Below are positions 40,417-50,625 of a stretch of 64,000 bases of DNA, in pieces. The notes under the pieces were generated by a model. It saw only the letters and a program-made list of their open reading frames with translations, was not told the DNA's origin and searched no databases. The stretch is taken from NCBI RefSeq assembly GCF_000760595.1, contig NZ_BBNM01000010.1:1-64000 (forward strand), in the 5' to 3' direction. The translations under genes and the position numbers were made by a program. Every line of letters starts with the position of its first letter. The stretch's first letter is position 1. This DNA is from Acinetobacter soli. GTDB lineage: Bacteria > Pseudomonadota > Gammaproteobacteria > Pseudomonadales > Moraxellaceae.

Positions 40417-41964
40417 TTATGAGTGAATCTGAATAAGATTACGGCCTTGCATTTCTGCTGGAACAGGAAGCTGCATCAAGTGCAGTAATGTTGGCGCCAC
40501 ATCTGCAAGTACACCGCCATTGGCAATTTCCGCAGACTGAGGCCCCACATAAATAAATGGCACCAATTCAGTGGTGTGCTGGGTATGTACCTGACCACTT
40601 TCGTAATCCTGCATTTGCTCCACATTACCATGGTCAGCGGTAATAATCATGTGCCCATGTTTGGCCATAACAGCAGCATAGACTTTGCCCAAGCAGGTAT
40701 CCACCGCTTCGACCGCTTTCACTGCGGCATCAAAAACACCAGTATGCCCGACCATATCACCATTGGCATAGTTCACCACCAATAGGTCGAACTCTCCAGA
40801 CTCAATAGCCGCAACCAATTGCTCGGTTACTTCATAGGCACTCATTTCAGGCTTAAGGTCATAGGTCGCCACATTCGGTGATGGAATCAAGATTCGTTTT
40901 TCACCTGCATATTCGTCTTCACGACCACCACTAAAGAAAAAGGTGACATGGGCATATTTTTCGGTTTCAGCAATGCGCAGCTGGGTTTTGCCGAGATTGG
41001 ACAAGTATTCGCCCAGTGAATTGTGCAAAGCCTCAGGCATATATGCCACAGGCGCATCAATTGTTGCTTGATAACGAGTCAACATGACAAATTTTGCCAG
41101 TTGCGGCACCACCTGACGCTCAAAGCCAGTAAATTCTTTTTCAACAAATGCACGGGTCAGTTCACGCGCACGATCGGCACGAAAGTTCATAAACACAACG
41201 CTGTCGCCATCTTGAATCGGCGCAGCGGCACCAACACGCGTGGCTTTTACGAATTCATCACTTTCATCGGCGGCATAGGCTTGTGCCAAACCCTCGACTG
41301 CTGTATCGACGACACGCACCGCTTCGCCTTCAGTCAATAAACGATACGCTTGTTCTACGCGGTCCCAACGGTTATCACGATCCATGGCAAAATAACGACC
41401 AATCAGCGTCGCAATTCGGCCCTGACCAGCATATTGTTCAAAGAGTGCATCGAGTTTTTCTAACGATGGCTGGGCACTTTTTGGCGGTGTGTCACGACCA
41501 TCTAAAAAGGCATGTAAATACACCTTGGCGCCGCGCTTGAGTGCAAGCTCACACATCGCCACAATGTGGTCTTCATGTGAGTGAACCCCTCCTTCTGAGA
41601 GCAGGCCCATGATGTGCACAGCTCCCTGCGCTGCTTTGGCTTTTTCAACCGCATCGATAAGTACGTCATGCTCGAAAAAGCCACCGTCACGGATGTCTTT
41701 GGTAATGCGGGTAAAATCTTGGTACAACACGCGACCTGCACCCAGATTCATGTGTCCTACTTCCGAATTGCCCATCTGACCGTCTGGTAAGCCTACATCT
41801 TCACCGGAGCCGGAAATCAGACTATGCGGATGCTGCTGTTTCATCATACTCAAATTCGGTGTTTTCGCTGCTAAAAAAGCATTGTCTTTCACCGCTTCAC
41901 GATGCCCAATCCCATCCATAATCACTAACACGTGAGGGATTTTTCCAACAGTTACATCCGTCAT
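40417..41964 (-). CDS. gpmI: 2,3-bisphosphoglycerate-independent phosphoglycerate mutase
   Basis: A 515-residue cytosolic Mn-dependent enzyme of glycolysis converting 3- to 2-phosphoglycerate. It carries [10 protein letters not shown] with the first metal ligand, the catalytic Ser in [17 protein letters not shown] (about 64), [11 protein letters not shown], and [10 protein letters not shown]. The length is typical. It is the first gene of the gpmI-ctpA unit. Confidence 0.97.
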   Translation of the reverse strand: MTDVTVGKIPHVLVIMDGIGHREAVKDNAFLAAKTPNLSMMKQQHPHSLISGSGEDVGLPDGQMGNSEVGHMNLGAGRVLYQDFTRITKDIRDGGFFEHDVLIDAVEKAKAAQGAVHIMGLLSEGGVHSHEDHIVAMCELALKRGAKVYLHAFLDGRDTPPKSAQPSLEKLDALFEQYAGQGRIATLIGRYFAMDRDNRWDRVEQAYRLLTEGEAVRVVDTAVEGLAQAYAADESDEFVKATRVGAAAPIQDGDSVVFMNFRADRARELTRAFVEKEFTGFERQVVPQLAKFVMLTRYQATIDAPVAYMPEALHNSLGEYLSNLGKTQLRIAETEKYAHVTFFFSGGREDEYAGEKRILIPSPNVATYDLKPEMSAYEVTEQLVAAIESGEFDLLVVNYANGDMVGHTGVFDAAVKAVEAVDTCLGKVYAAVMAKHGHMIITADHGNVEQMQDYESGQVHTQHTTELVPFIYVGPQSAEIANGGVLADVAPTLLHLMQLPVPAEMQGRNLIQIHS

Positions 41965-42086
41965 AATTTACACTCGTTATGTCTATAATTTTGTCGCAAT
42001 ATTTTAGCGAATTTTTAAGCCAGACTCTATGCCTGAGTCAGGGCTTTATATCCTGTCGATCATACACTCAATTGATGTAGCCGATC

Positions 42087-43157
42087 CTACTTCACCCGAT
42101 AGAGTAAATAGCTGCCCGCGGCACATAGCAATACAATCGGGCCAAGTACAAACCACGCCGGTGATGGCGTATAGACCAGACTGGCATAACCTAAAAAGTC
42201 TTGCAAATAGTAAAAGCCAAGACCAATAAATAAGGCGATAACCAGACGAAAGCCCATCGATTGCTGGCGCAGTGGTCCAAAAATAAATGAACACGCAATC
42301 AATACCAATGTAATCAGCGAAAATGGCGATGCTACTTTTTTCCAAAATGCCAACTGATAGGTTTTTGGTACTTGGCTGTATTCACGCATATAGCTCATGA
42401 AGCTCACCAACTGGCTAAATGACAAATCTTCAGGGTCAATGGTGACCATGTGTACATATTTGGGTTGTAGCGCTAAAGAGAATGGCTGTTGTGCCGCGAC
42501 TGTTTTGACCGCATCCCCTTCCGGTTGCAACTGGATTTGCTGCGTACCGCCCAGCGTCCATTGCCCATCTTTGACAAACTGTCCTTGATCGGCATTGGTG
42601 ATAGATTTCAAACGGTAATCCTGATCAAAATCGACCACCTGAATGCGCTTAAGCTGACCTTGTGAGTTGGCATAGTCGACATAAATAAAGCGCTGACCTT
42701 CTCTAGACCAGTAACCGCGTACCTCACCAAGTGCCGCGACCGACTGATGGCTTTTAATGCTGTTGGCACGTTCGTTGGTATAAGGAACAACCCACTCACT
42801 TAAAACAAATGACAACACCACCAATAGCAAGGCGGAACGTATCACCCAGCCCACAATGCGCCATAAGCTAATACCGACCGAACGCATGACAATCAGCTCA
42901 CTGTTGGATGCCAGTGTACCGAGCCCCAGTACCGAACCAATCAGCGCGGAAACCGGTAAAATTTGATACAGATAACGTGGTGCGCCCCACAACACGTACA
43001 AAAATGCCTGCCACGCGTTGTAACCTTCTTTTAAGTTGGACAATTCACCTAAATAAGTAAACAGCACCTGCAAAATCACCAAAACAATCGTGGTACCCAG
43101 CATTGCCAGCGCCGTGGTTTTGGTCACATGCTGTGCAACTATTCGACGTGCTAACAT
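42087..43157 (-). CDS. lptG: LPS/LOS export ABC permease LptG
   Basis: A 356-residue inner-membrane subunit of the LptB2FG transporter that extracts lipooligosaccharide. Three N-terminal helices are followed by a periplasmic beta-jellyroll domain (about 130-260) and three C-terminal helices (including FSLITLVLIACSFIFGPLRQ). Its ATG shares one base with the lptF stop (TAATG), so the two are coupled. Confidence 0.95.
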   Translation of the reverse strand: MLARRIVAQHVTKTTALAMLGTTIVLVILQVLFTYLGELSNLKEGYNAWQAFLYVLWGAPRYLYQILPVSALIGSVLGLGTLASNSELIVMRSVGISLWRIVGWVIRSALLLVVLSFVLSEWVVPYTNERANSIKSHQSVAALGEVRGYWSREGQRFIYVDYANSQGQLKRIQVVDFDQDYRLKSITNADQGQFVKDGQWTLGGTQQIQLQPEGDAVKTVAAQQPFSLALQPKYVHMVTIDPEDLSFSQLVSFMSYMREYSQVPKTYQLAFWKKVASPFSLITLVLIACSFIFGPLRQQSMGFRLVIALFIGLGFYYLQDFLGYASLVYTPSPAWFVLGPIVLLCAAGSYLLYRVK

Positions 43158-44257
43158 TATGCCCTCACTCGCTTGATCTGTTTCTTAATTTTTGGTGCCA
43201 GTTTTTGTTTGCGTGCAAATAGTGCTGCCGCAGCGCCATAAATCACCAGTGCGGCCGGGTAAGCCCAGACACCTAATTCATCTTTGCTGATTCGAGTACG
43301 AATCGCGATCATTAAAACAATCAAACTCGCAAAAATAAAGATGGCAGGAATCAGACGGTAGTAGCGCCCTTGGCGTGGACTCACTTCACACAGTGCCACC
43401 GCCATCATTAGGGCAATCACAATGGTAAATGGTCCAAAGATTCGCCAGCCCATTTCACTGGCAATGACGGGATCATTCCACTTATTCCAGATTTTTGTGG
43501 TCGGCAGTGCTTCAACTTTATCGGTTTCAAAAGTCGCAGACTTGTCGTTTTCCAAGCGTAATCGGTAGCGTTGAAATTCGGCTTGTGAATATTTTGGCTG
43601 CCCTGCATGAATCTCGTATCGGCGACCTTGAATGAGGTCTACAACGTTTGCAGTATCATCGTCGAGTACCACACGCGTCGCTTCTTTGGCCAGAATCATG
43701 ACATCTGGCTTACCTTCTTTTTGCGCACGCTGATAAAAGAAAATATCTTTCAGATTTTTACGATCTTCAGATAAATCGCCAGCGTAGATGGTATAGGGCC
43801 CAGATGAAATGAATTCTTTGGGTCGAACCAAATCAAATCCGGTACGTACAGCCTGACTGCTCGAGAGCTGATCAAACTGACGTAAGCCCCACGGCGTCAT
43901 CCACAGCATCAAAATGCCCTGAAAAATTAAATAAACCAGCGCAAGCGGCACCAAGAGATGTCCTAGGCGAATCCGGCTGATGCCACTACTGTTGAGTACG
44001 GCCATTTCATGATCGACGTATAAACGGCCAAACACCAGCATCAAGCCGATAAAAAAGCCTAAAGGCAAGATCAAGGTCAAAAATTCAGGCATACGATAGC
44101 CAATAATGCTAAACAGTACCCCTACATCCAAACGACCCTGAGCAGCAACACCAAAGTACTTGATTAATCGACCGCCCATCATGATCAAGGTCAATAAGGC
44201 AATCACCACCAAGGACGTCGATACCACTTGTTTGACGAGATAACGCCGAATAATCAA
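43157..44257 (-). CDS. lptF: LPS/LOS export ABC permease LptF
   Basis: A 366-residue partner of LptG with the same layout: helices near residues 12-32, 50-75 and 95-120, a periplasmic jellyroll domain (about 130-255), and three C-terminal helices. I choose a TTG start at 44257 because GGAAG lies 7 bases upstream and the protein then begins MIIRRYLVKQ as in relatives; a further TTG at 44284 has no good ribosome site. The C-terminus is basic (KIKKQIKRVRA). It is divergent from pepA. Confidence 0.92.
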   Translation of the reverse strand: MIIRRYLVKQVVSTSLVVIALLTLIMMGGRLIKYFGVAAQGRLDVGVLFSIIGYRMPEFLTLILPLGFFIGLMLVFGRLYVDHEMAVLNSSGISRIRLGHLLVPLALVYLIFQGILMLWMTPWGLRQFDQLSSSQAVRTGFDLVRPKEFISSGPYTIYAGDLSEDRKNLKDIFFYQRAQKEGKPDVMILAKEATRVVLDDDTANVVDLIQGRRYEIHAGQPKYSQAEFQRYRLRLENDKSATFETDKVEALPTTKIWNKWNDPVIASEMGWRIFGPFTIVIALMMAVALCEVSPRQGRYYRLIPAIFIFASLIVLMIAIRTRISKDELGVWAYPAALVIYGAAAALFARKQKLAPKIKKQIKRVRA

Positions 44258-44410
44258 ATTAGTGCTTCCAAAAAGGCAATTCAAACTTCTGCTAGTTTAC
44301 CCGAATGATAAAAATATAAAACCTATCCGTGTGTTGCACATTGAAACTGGCTTAAAGAAAATGTTTCAATGTCAGAAGTTAATCAATGGCGAACAGGTAT
44401 TAAAAGCCCC

Positions 44411-45859
44411 ATGAAATTTACCCTTCAATCGACTGCACCTGAAACACAAACGCGTGGATTTTTTGTCGCACTCACCCATGAAGAGGCACTAAAATCATTA
44501 CAAAATACATATAAAATTAATGGATTAGACGCGACTCTTGCCACAACACAGTTTAAGGCTGGTTTTAACGATACTCTCCCGCTGATTGAAAAAATCGCGG
44601 CCTATCCAAATGCGCTACTGATCGGTTTGGGTGATTTGGCAGAGCTTAAAGCGGCAAAACTGGCCAAGCTCGCTCAAAGCGTGATAAAAACAGTAAACAC
44701 CAAATTCCAACACATCGTACTCGATATTTCGGCCTTACCTGTCGAATTACATTATCTTTTTGCCCTGAGTCTGACTCAAGCCAATTACAGTTTTAACGAA
44801 TTCAAATCTAAAAAAACAGAAACTTTACTTGAACGTATCGATTTGATTGCGACCTCGACCACGCTTGATGCCGACCAACTCAGCCTGATCGAAGCATTGG
44901 CTTCAGGTCAAGGTTTGGCACGTGATTTAGGGAATCGCCCAGGAAATATCTGCTTTCCAGAATATCTGGCCGAACAAGCCAAAGCCTTGGCTGCCGAATT
45001 TCCAGATCTGCTGAAGGTGAGCGTGCTAGACGAACAGCAAATGGCTGATTTGGGCATGAATGCCTTTTTGGCTGTCAGCAAAGGCTCTGCTCGTCCTGGA
45101 CGCCTCATTACACTTGAATATAATGCGCAGCTTGAACAGGCGCCTGTGGTGCTAGTCGGTAAAGGCGTCACTTTTGATACCGGAGGGATTTCACTCAAGC
45201 CCGCACAAGGCATGGATGAAATGAAATTTGATATGTGCGGTGCTGCATCTGTGCTTGGCACGATGCGCACTTTATGTGAGTCGCGCTTACCTATTCATGT
45301 GGTGGGTGCTGTCGCTGCTGCCGAGAACATGCCGTCAGATAAAGCCACTCGACCAGGTGATATCGTCACCACCATGAGCGGTCAAACGGTGGAAATTTTA
45401 AATACCGATGCCGAAGGCCGCTTGGTGCTGTGCGATACCCTTACCTACATCAAACGCTTTAATCCAAGCGTGGTGATTGATATTGCGACACTGACTGGCG
45501 CCTGTGTGGTGGCTCTGGGCAAGGTGGTGAGTGGCTTATTTTCACCAGACGATGAGTTAGCACTTGAATTACAGCATGCAGGTGAAGATGCATTTGACCG
45601 TGTATGGCGCCTTCCTGTGATGGATGAGTATCAAGAATTACTCGATTCACCATTTGCCGACATGGCCAATATTGGTGGGCCACACGGTGGTGCAATTACC
45701 GCAGCCTGCTTCTTGCAACGCTTTACTCAAGAATATCGCTGGGCACATCTTGATGTTGCCGGTACTGCATGGTTATCTGGAACAGCCAAAGGCGCAACCG
45801 GCCGTCCAGTACCGCTTTTGGTTCAATTCTTGGCCAATCGTGTAAAAGCGAATGCCTAA
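44411..45859 (+). CDS. pepA: Cytosol aminopeptidase PepA (M17)
   Basis: A 482-residue hexameric leucyl aminopeptidase. The catalytic domain begins near 170 with metal and substrate residues in [17 protein letters not shown], the signature [10 protein letters not shown], and [13 protein letters not shown]. PepA also binds DNA in Xer recombination in some bacteria. I use ATG 44411 (MKFTLQS) over an in-frame extension to 44369. holC overlaps its end by 8 bases. It is divergent from lptFG, a very common arrangement in gammaproteobacteria. Confidence 0.95.
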   Translation: MKFTLQSTAPETQTRGFFVALTHEEALKSLQNTYKINGLDATLATTQFKAGFNDTLPLIEKIAAYPNALLIGLGDLAELKAAKLAKLAQSVIKTVNTKFQHIVLDISALPVELHYLFALSLTQANYSFNEFKSKKTETLLERIDLIATSTTLDADQLSLIEALASGQGLARDLGNRPGNICFPEYLAEQAKALAAEFPDLLKVSVLDEQQMADLGMNAFLAVSKGSARPGRLITLEYNAQLEQAPVVLVGKGVTFDTGGISLKPAQGMDEMKFDMCGAASVLGTMRTLCESRLPIHVVGAVAAAENMPSDKATRPGDIVTTMSGQTVEILNTDAEGRLVLCDTLTYIKRFNPSVVIDIATLTGACVVALGKVVSGLFSPDDELALELQHAGEDAFDRVWRLPVMDEYQELLDSPFADMANIGGPHGGAITAACFLQRFTQEYRWAHLDVAGTAWLSGTAKGATGRPVPLLVQFLANRVKANA

Positions 45860-46259
45860 AGTTAGTTTTTATCTGTTTGAAACCAGTCAGGAACGGCAAG
45901 TCGATAGTGCTTGCCGTTTGGTCCGCAAGCTCATCAAACAGCAACAAAAGTTATGGTGGTACTGTCCAGTACTAGAGCTACAAAAAGAGCTAGATGAAAA
46001 ACTCTGGACCTTTGATGCTGAAAGCTTTATCGGGCATGGAATTAACCAGCCCGATGCAGCGGTATGTATTTCAGAGCAATTGCCTGATAGCGCAGAGTGG
46101 ATTATTTTTAATTTTAACAATCATGCTCTTGAACATGGCATGCAGTTTAGTCACATTATTGAAATTATTGAAAATACCGAAGCTGCCAAACAGATTGGAC
46201 GAGAAAAATTCAAATTTTATCGTCGTTTAGGGGTTGAACCGCGTACCTTTAAATTATAA
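45852..46259 (+). CDS. holC: DNA polymerase III chi subunit
   Basis: A 135-residue protein linking the clamp loader to SSB. It begins [25 protein letters not shown] and shows LWWYCP, FIGHGI and [14 protein letters not shown], all typical of HolC. It overlaps the pepA stop by 8 bases, matching the pepA-holC order found widely. Confidence 0.93.
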   Translation: MPKVSFYLFETSQERQVDSACRLVRKLIKQQQKLWWYCPVLELQKELDEKLWTFDAESFIGHGINQPDAAVCISEQLPDSAEWIIFNFNNHALEHGMQFSHIIEIIENTEAAKQIGREKFKFYRRLGVEPRTFKL

Positions 46260-46292
46260 GGACATCGCGTAGAGTTGTTGAAGGAGACTATT

Positions 46293-46922
46293 GTGGCATT
46301 AAATGTCGGGCATGATTTTAAAACGCGTTGGCTCAATGCACCGGAGGCGGTTCGCCAGACCTTCAAAAACGATCTTGACCGGATTTGCGATTTATTAGAG
46401 CCGAAAACTCCAATTCAATACTGGATTGAGCACGATCAAAAACAACAACAGCTTGCACAGCAACAGATTGAAGAGGCTTATGCTGCCCTTAAGGCAGAAC
46501 TGATCGAGCAAGCGCGCATTCGCAAGCAACAAGCACTAGAGAAATCACTGGCAGAAAAACGTGCCGAGCAAGCCCGTTATCACGCCGCGCTTTATGCCGA
46601 TGAAGTTCAGCAGTTCAAGCAACAAAGCGTGGTTTTGGCTGAGCTACAAGCTCAGATTGACTCTGAGGTTGAGCAACTCGCTGCACGCTATCATAAAAAT
46701 CCAGATGTCAGTATGGATTACTCACGTGCTAGCCGTATTTCCGACAGTCAAATCATCTCGGAGCTTGAAAGCGTACGTTTGCGCCTCGAACTTGAGGCAG
46801 ATACGCGCATTGAAGAAGCCGTTGCCCAGTTTCGCAGCCAGTTAAAGCAGTCGGCACAAGAAGAAATTGACTATATTTTAAGTCGTTCAAATTTTTCAAA
46901 TCACACCCGACACCAGAAATAA
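46293..46922 (+). CDS. Coiled-coil protein of unknown function downstream of holC
   Basis: A 209-residue protein with no signal peptide or membrane helix. After a compact start (FKTRWLNAPEAVRQTFKNDLDRICDLLEP) comes a long charged helix of Gln, Glu, Ala and Arg (about 45-200) that reads as coiled coil. I choose GTG 46293 because GAAGGAG lies 6 bases upstream. It follows holC after 33 bases and ends at a strong terminator, so it is probably cotranscribed with pepA-holC. The family is not recognised; a replisome or nucleoid link is only positional inference. Confidence 0.75.
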   Translation: MALNVGHDFKTRWLNAPEAVRQTFKNDLDRICDLLEPKTPIQYWIEHDQKQQQLAQQQIEEAYAALKAELIEQARIRKQQALEKSLAEKRAEQARYHAALYADEVQQFKQQSVVLAELQAQIDSEVEQLAARYHKNPDVSMDYSRASRISDSQIISELESVRLRLELEADTRIEEAVAQFRSQLKQSAQEEIDYILSRSNFSNHTRHQK

Positions 46923-46950
46923 AAAAGCAGGCTGATCCGCCTGCTTTTTT
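46921..46950. terminator. Bidirectional terminator between the coiled-coil gene and ribE
   Basis: AAAAAAGCAGGC and GCCTGCTTTTTT pair around TGATCC, with T-runs on both strands. It lies right at the plus-strand gene's stop and 4 bases from the ribE stop. Confidence 0.9.
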
Positions 46951-46953
46951 TGC

Positions 46954-47613
46954 TTATTTCATAAAGCCGTGCTCGGCCAGAAATGCCATACTGATATTCG
47001 ATTGATGGGTGTGTTCAGCGGCTTTGTCACCCAGCAAAAGTCGCTCGATGTAACGCGCCAATACGTCGACTTCCAAATTGACCTTGCTGCCAGTTTTCCA
47101 GGTGCCAATATTGGTACGCTCAGCCGTGTGAGGAATCAGATTCAAGCTCAGAATATTGCCGCGCAAATGATTGATGGTCAGGCTAATCCCATCTACGGTG
47201 ACAGAACCTTTTTCGGCAAGGTATTTGGCAATTTCTACAGGTGCTGTGATTTCATAATAAATCGAACGCGCATCTTCACGCACCACGGTAATTTCGCCCA
47301 CTGCATCCACATGCCCACTCACAATATGTCCACCAAAGCGCGTGGTCGGCAACATGGCTTTTTCCACATTGACCGGCTGGCCCACTTTCCACTGGCCGAG
47401 TGTGGTTCGGTTTAAACTTTCGCGGGAAACATCCGCCGCGTACCAGTTATCCCCCCACTCAATTACGGTCAGACAAATACCGTTGGTGGCAATCGAATCA
47501 CCTAAATGGACATCCGACATATCTAAATCGGTTTGAATACGCAGCCGTACATCACCACCGACATTCTGAACGCTCTCGACCTTGCCAAGACTCTCGATAA
47601 TGCCTGTAAACAT
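46954..47613 (-). CDS. ribE: Riboflavin synthase alpha chain
   Basis: A 219-residue cytosolic enzyme that dismutates two dimethylribityllumazines into riboflavin. Two lumazine-binding repeats are visible: MFTGIIESLGKV...NGICLTV...MLPTTRFGGHIVSGHVD and YLAEKGSVTVDGISLTIN. It is called RibC or RibE depending on the genus. It follows the DNA methyltransferase after 40 bases. Confidence 0.95.
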   Translation of the reverse strand: MFTGIIESLGKVESVQNVGGDVRLRIQTDLDMSDVHLGDSIATNGICLTVIEWGDNWYAADVSRESLNRTTLGQWKVGQPVNVEKAMLPTTRFGGHIVSGHVDAVGEITVVREDARSIYYEITAPVEIAKYLAEKGSVTVDGISLTINHLRGNILSLNLIPHTAERTNIGTWKTGSKVNLEVDVLARYIERLLLGDKAAEHTHQSNISMAFLAEHGFMK

Positions 47614-47653
47614 GGTACTTTCTCCAATGTGTAGAAGATTAATTCAGCCATAA

Positions 47654-48946
47654 TTACCACAAGGCCAGTTGGGTGCTGTTCCCCGACGTATCAACCCCAC
47701 CCAATTCGGCAAAATGATACAGTTGTCCGAGTAACTGCCGTAGTGGTGGGCCAGATTTTGCGTGCGTGTCTGTGATCACAATAAACTCAAGTACACGTGC
47801 CCGCTCCGACTGGCGCTGCTTGCTCACCCGATAGCGCGGTACATCCTGCGTCAGCAAGGTCACTTTGCCACGCTTTAGATTGGCTGTGAGCAAATCTTTT
47901 GGCTCAATGTTGCCATCGGTCGAATAGCTGGTCAGGATATAACGCGCATTGATGGTTTCGAGCAGTTTCTCATATGCATCTTTGGCATATTTTGAAGAAT
48001 TATAGGGGCTTGGACGCTCTTTACGCCATGCACGATCAATCCCGCTCTTATAACCTTTGGTATCTGGCGGTGGTAAGTCGGCTTGATCCCAAAGCGTAAG
48101 TGCATTTAACACATGATAATTACTGCTGTAGGCATGCTGATTATAAGGAGGATCCAGATAAGCAACATCGACCTCAAAACTACTCATTTGTGAGGCCAGA
48201 TGCTGTGCATCAACACACCACATTTCAGCAGCTGGTCGTTTCGGATCGCCAATCTCACAAAAACGGCTTGGCGTCAGCCACAATAACGATTCAATTCGCT
48301 CTAATGCAGTCTGTGTACGTCCGCCCCAGCCTTGGTGAAAGCTCTTAAAGACACCGCTGGTATTACTCACAAAACTGGCCGAATACAACAAGGGCGCAAG
48401 CAAGGCACTCATTTCGACATCGTTAATCGCACCTTGTGCCTGCCATGTAGCAATCTGCTGACGAATGGCATCAATTCGCATCCCGTTACGGCGTTTAAAA
48501 AACAAGCGATCTCGACTTGGATCATAAACATCGTCATTGCGTGGACACAGATTATGCGTCACCCAGCCTTTTACTTCAGGTAACCGATTCAGGATATCAA
48601 TGGCTTTTTGATAACCGCCCAATTCCTTAAAAGCAGGCGCATCGGTACAGGCCAATATCGCGTGATTCAGTGCATGACTATATGGTTCCCAGTCATTTGC
48701 AATCACACGATAGCCATTTTGTCTGGCCAGACGTGAAACCACGCCACTGCCTGCAAAGAAATCGGCAAAAATAGGAGGATTTTTTTTCTTGCTATTGAGT
48801 GTTCCAGTAATTTCTAGTGCTTCTAGAATGAGGTGTAGCAAACGACGTTTGTTCCCCAGATATGGAACCAACTGATGAAATAAATACTCATCTGTCGTTC
48901 GCGCCGCATGGCGGCGTTTATGGTAAACCGAAGCCTCTGAATTCAT
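47654..48946 (-). CDS. DNA adenine-N6 methyltransferase (D12-like), orphan
   Basis: A 430-residue SAM-dependent DNA methyltransferase. The SAM motif FADFFAGSGVVSRLARQNGY (about 61-80) with ANDWEPYSHALNHA precedes the catalytic DPPYNQHAY (about 266-274), the D12 adenine class order. No restriction enzyme gene is adjacent, so it acts as an orphan methylase. It is inserted between ribD (ATGA overlap) and ribE, and seems a fixed part of this locus. A GAATTC-methylating enzyme named AamA is described in A. baumannii; whether this is its orthologue I infer only from memory of the locus. Confidence 0.87.
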   Translation of the reverse strand: MNSEASVYHKRRHAARTTDEYLFHQLVPYLGNKRRLLHLILEALEITGTLNSKKKNPPIFADFFAGSGVVSRLARQNGYRVIANDWEPYSHALNHAILACTDAPAFKELGGYQKAIDILNRLPEVKGWVTHNLCPRNDDVYDPSRDRLFFKRRNGMRIDAIRQQIATWQAQGAINDVEMSALLAPLLYSASFVSNTSGVFKSFHQGWGGRTQTALERIESLLWLTPSRFCEIGDPKRPAAEMWCVDAQHLASQMSSFEVDVAYLDPPYNQHAYSSNYHVLNALTLWDQADLPPPDTKGYKSGIDRAWRKERPSPYNSSKYAKDAYEKLLETINARYILTSYSTDGNIEPKDLLTANLKRGKVTLLTQDVPRYRVSKQRQSERARVLEFIVITDTHAKSGPPLRQLLGQLYHFAELGGVDTSGNSTQLALW

Positions 48947-50034
48947 ACTGTCTCTTGAATCGGAACTAACCTTAAGCGGATATCTTGACCGAGCTGAGCC
49001 AGATCAATCAACTGAAAACGTCGCTGCTCAGCCATGCTTTCAAATTCTGCATGAAACATGGTGCGCGCGGTTCGCCCCAGCAATGTCGGTGCTATATAGC
49101 TGATCAATTCATCGACCAAACCTTGTTGCAAGAATGCGGTCGATAAAGTGGCACCGGCTTCAACCATCACATCGTAAAGATGATAGGTGTGTGCCATCGT
49201 CTTTAATAACGTATCTAAGGGTTGAACAGCCAATTGTACCACACCTAAGTCTGCAAGTTCCTGACGAAATGGCCCCATGACCATCAGCATCTCTGGCTGC
49301 TGTAAGATTTTTGCAGTTAAGGGCAAACGACCTTGTCGATCCAGCACGACACGTTTGGGCTGTACAATTTCCTGAATATCGTCAACCGCTGGTAACGAGC
49401 GAACATTGAGCTGGCAATCGTCGGCCAATACTGTCTCTATTCCAGTCACAATCGCAGCCGATCGAGCACGCCAGTAATGCACATCGAGTCGTGCATCGGC
49501 GCCGGTAATCCATTTGGATTCTCCCGATGCCATGGCCGTGCGTCCATCTAAACTGGCTGCAATTTTAAGGCGTACATAAGGTAAGCCTCCCGCCATGACC
49601 TTTAAAAACCCGCGATTCAGTTCTTGTGCCTGCTCTTCTAGCACGCCCACTTGTGTGATAATGCCTGCCTGATTCAACATGGTCTGACCTTTGCCAGCCA
49701 CCAGTGGATTCGGATCGAGTGTTGCAATCACCACACGCGACAATCCCGCATGAATCAGCGCTTCAGCGCATGGTGGAGTGCGGCCATAATGCGCACATGG
49801 CTCTAACGTCACATACGCTGTCGCGCCGCGTGCCTTTTCACCTGCTTCACGTAATGCAAAAACTTCGGCATGTGGTCCACCCACCTGTGCAGTTGCACCA
49901 CGCCCAATAATCTGCTCATCTTTGACAATCACACAACCAACGGCAGGATTAGGACGGGTACGAAACTGTGCCGATTTGGCTTGTAGTAATGCTTGAGACA
50001 TCCAGTGGTGATCACGATCAACTTCAGCCATCAT
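48943..50034 (-). CDS. ribD: Riboflavin biosynthesis deaminase/reductase RibD
   Basis: A 363-residue bifunctional enzyme. The N-terminal deaminase has the zinc site HAEVFALREAG...EPCAHYGRTPPCAEAL (about 50-88), and the C-terminal reductase (about 147-360) has KIAASLDGRTA. It performs steps two and three of riboflavin synthesis. It follows nrdR after 3 bases, the common nrdR-ribD order; a second ATG one codon on is an alternative start. Confidence 0.95.
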   Translation of the reverse strand: MMAEVDRDHHWMSQALLQAKSAQFRTRPNPAVGCVIVKDEQIIGRGATAQVGGPHAEVFALREAGEKARGATAYVTLEPCAHYGRTPPCAEALIHAGLSRVVIATLDPNPLVAGKGQTMLNQAGIITQVGVLEEQAQELNRGFLKVMAGGLPYVRLKIAASLDGRTAMASGESKWITGADARLDVHYWRARSAAIVTGIETVLADDCQLNVRSLPAVDDIQEIVQPKRVVLDRQGRLPLTAKILQQPEMLMVMGPFRQELADLGVVQLAVQPLDTLLKTMAHTYHLYDVMVEAGATLSTAFLQQGLVDELISYIAPTLLGRTARTMFHAEFESMAEQRRFQLIDLAQLGQDIRLRLVPIQETV

Positions 50035-50037
50035 CTT

Positions 50038-50502
50038 TTAATACTCTTGTTCACGTTGTTGCATTTGTTCAATCTGACGACGAAAAGCCTCGACATCCTG
50101 AAAGTCTTGATAAACCGAGGCAAAGCGAACATAAGCCACATGATCAAGCGCAAACAACGCCTGCATGACAATTTCACCAATCACGCGGGACTTCACATCA
50201 CGCTCGCCCAAACGGCGGATCTTTAACTGGATATCACTTAAAACGGCTTCGATCTGGTCTTGAGTCACGGGACGTTTTTGCAAGGCATGCATCAGGGAAC
50301 GACGAAGTTTTGCCTCATCGAAAGGTTCATTTTTACCATTCGATTTAATCACACGTGGCATGACAACTTCATAACTTTCAAAAGTGGTAAAACGCTCGCC
50401 GCAACTGATACATTCGCGTCGACGACGAATCTGACATCCCTCAGCCGCCAGACGTGAATCAATCACTTTGCTGTCTGCGGCGTTGCAAAATGGACAATGC
50501 AT
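50038..50502 (-). CDS. nrdR: Transcriptional repressor NrdR
   Basis: A 154-residue repressor of ribonucleotide reductase genes. The zinc ribbon is CPFC...CISC (residues 3-34), followed by an ATP-cone domain (about 48-138, [20 protein letters not shown]) that senses ATP/dATP. It heads nrdR-ribD-methylase-ribE. Confidence 0.97.
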   Translation of the reverse strand: MHCPFCNAADSKVIDSRLAAEGCQIRRRRECISCGERFTTFESYEVVMPRVIKSNGKNEPFDEAKLRRSLMHALQKRPVTQDQIEAVLSDIQLKIRRLGERDVKSRVIGEIVMQALFALDHVAYVRFASVYQDFQDVEAFRRQIEQMQQREQEY

Positions 50503-50583
50503 GGCAGCTCAAATGAATTCATTTCTTTGAGCTAATGTAGCAAAAAATTAGACGCTTGAAAAATCGCACCAACACAACGACAT

Positions 50584-50612
50584 AAAAAAACAGCCTGCGC
50601 GGCTGTTTTTTT
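50584..50612 (-). terminator. amtB terminator
   Basis: AAAAACAGCC and GGCTGTTTTT pair around TGCGC. On the minus strand a T-run follows, 14 bases beyond the amtB stop; the mirror T-run could also act on the other strand. Confidence 0.88.
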
Positions 50613-50625
50613 ATAAAAGAGCAAA

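Noticed and set aside
46954..50502. FMN riboswitch controlling the rib genes
   Set aside because: I looked upstream of nrdR, ribD and ribE; the conserved RFN element sequences (AGGGGCGGGG type) are absent.
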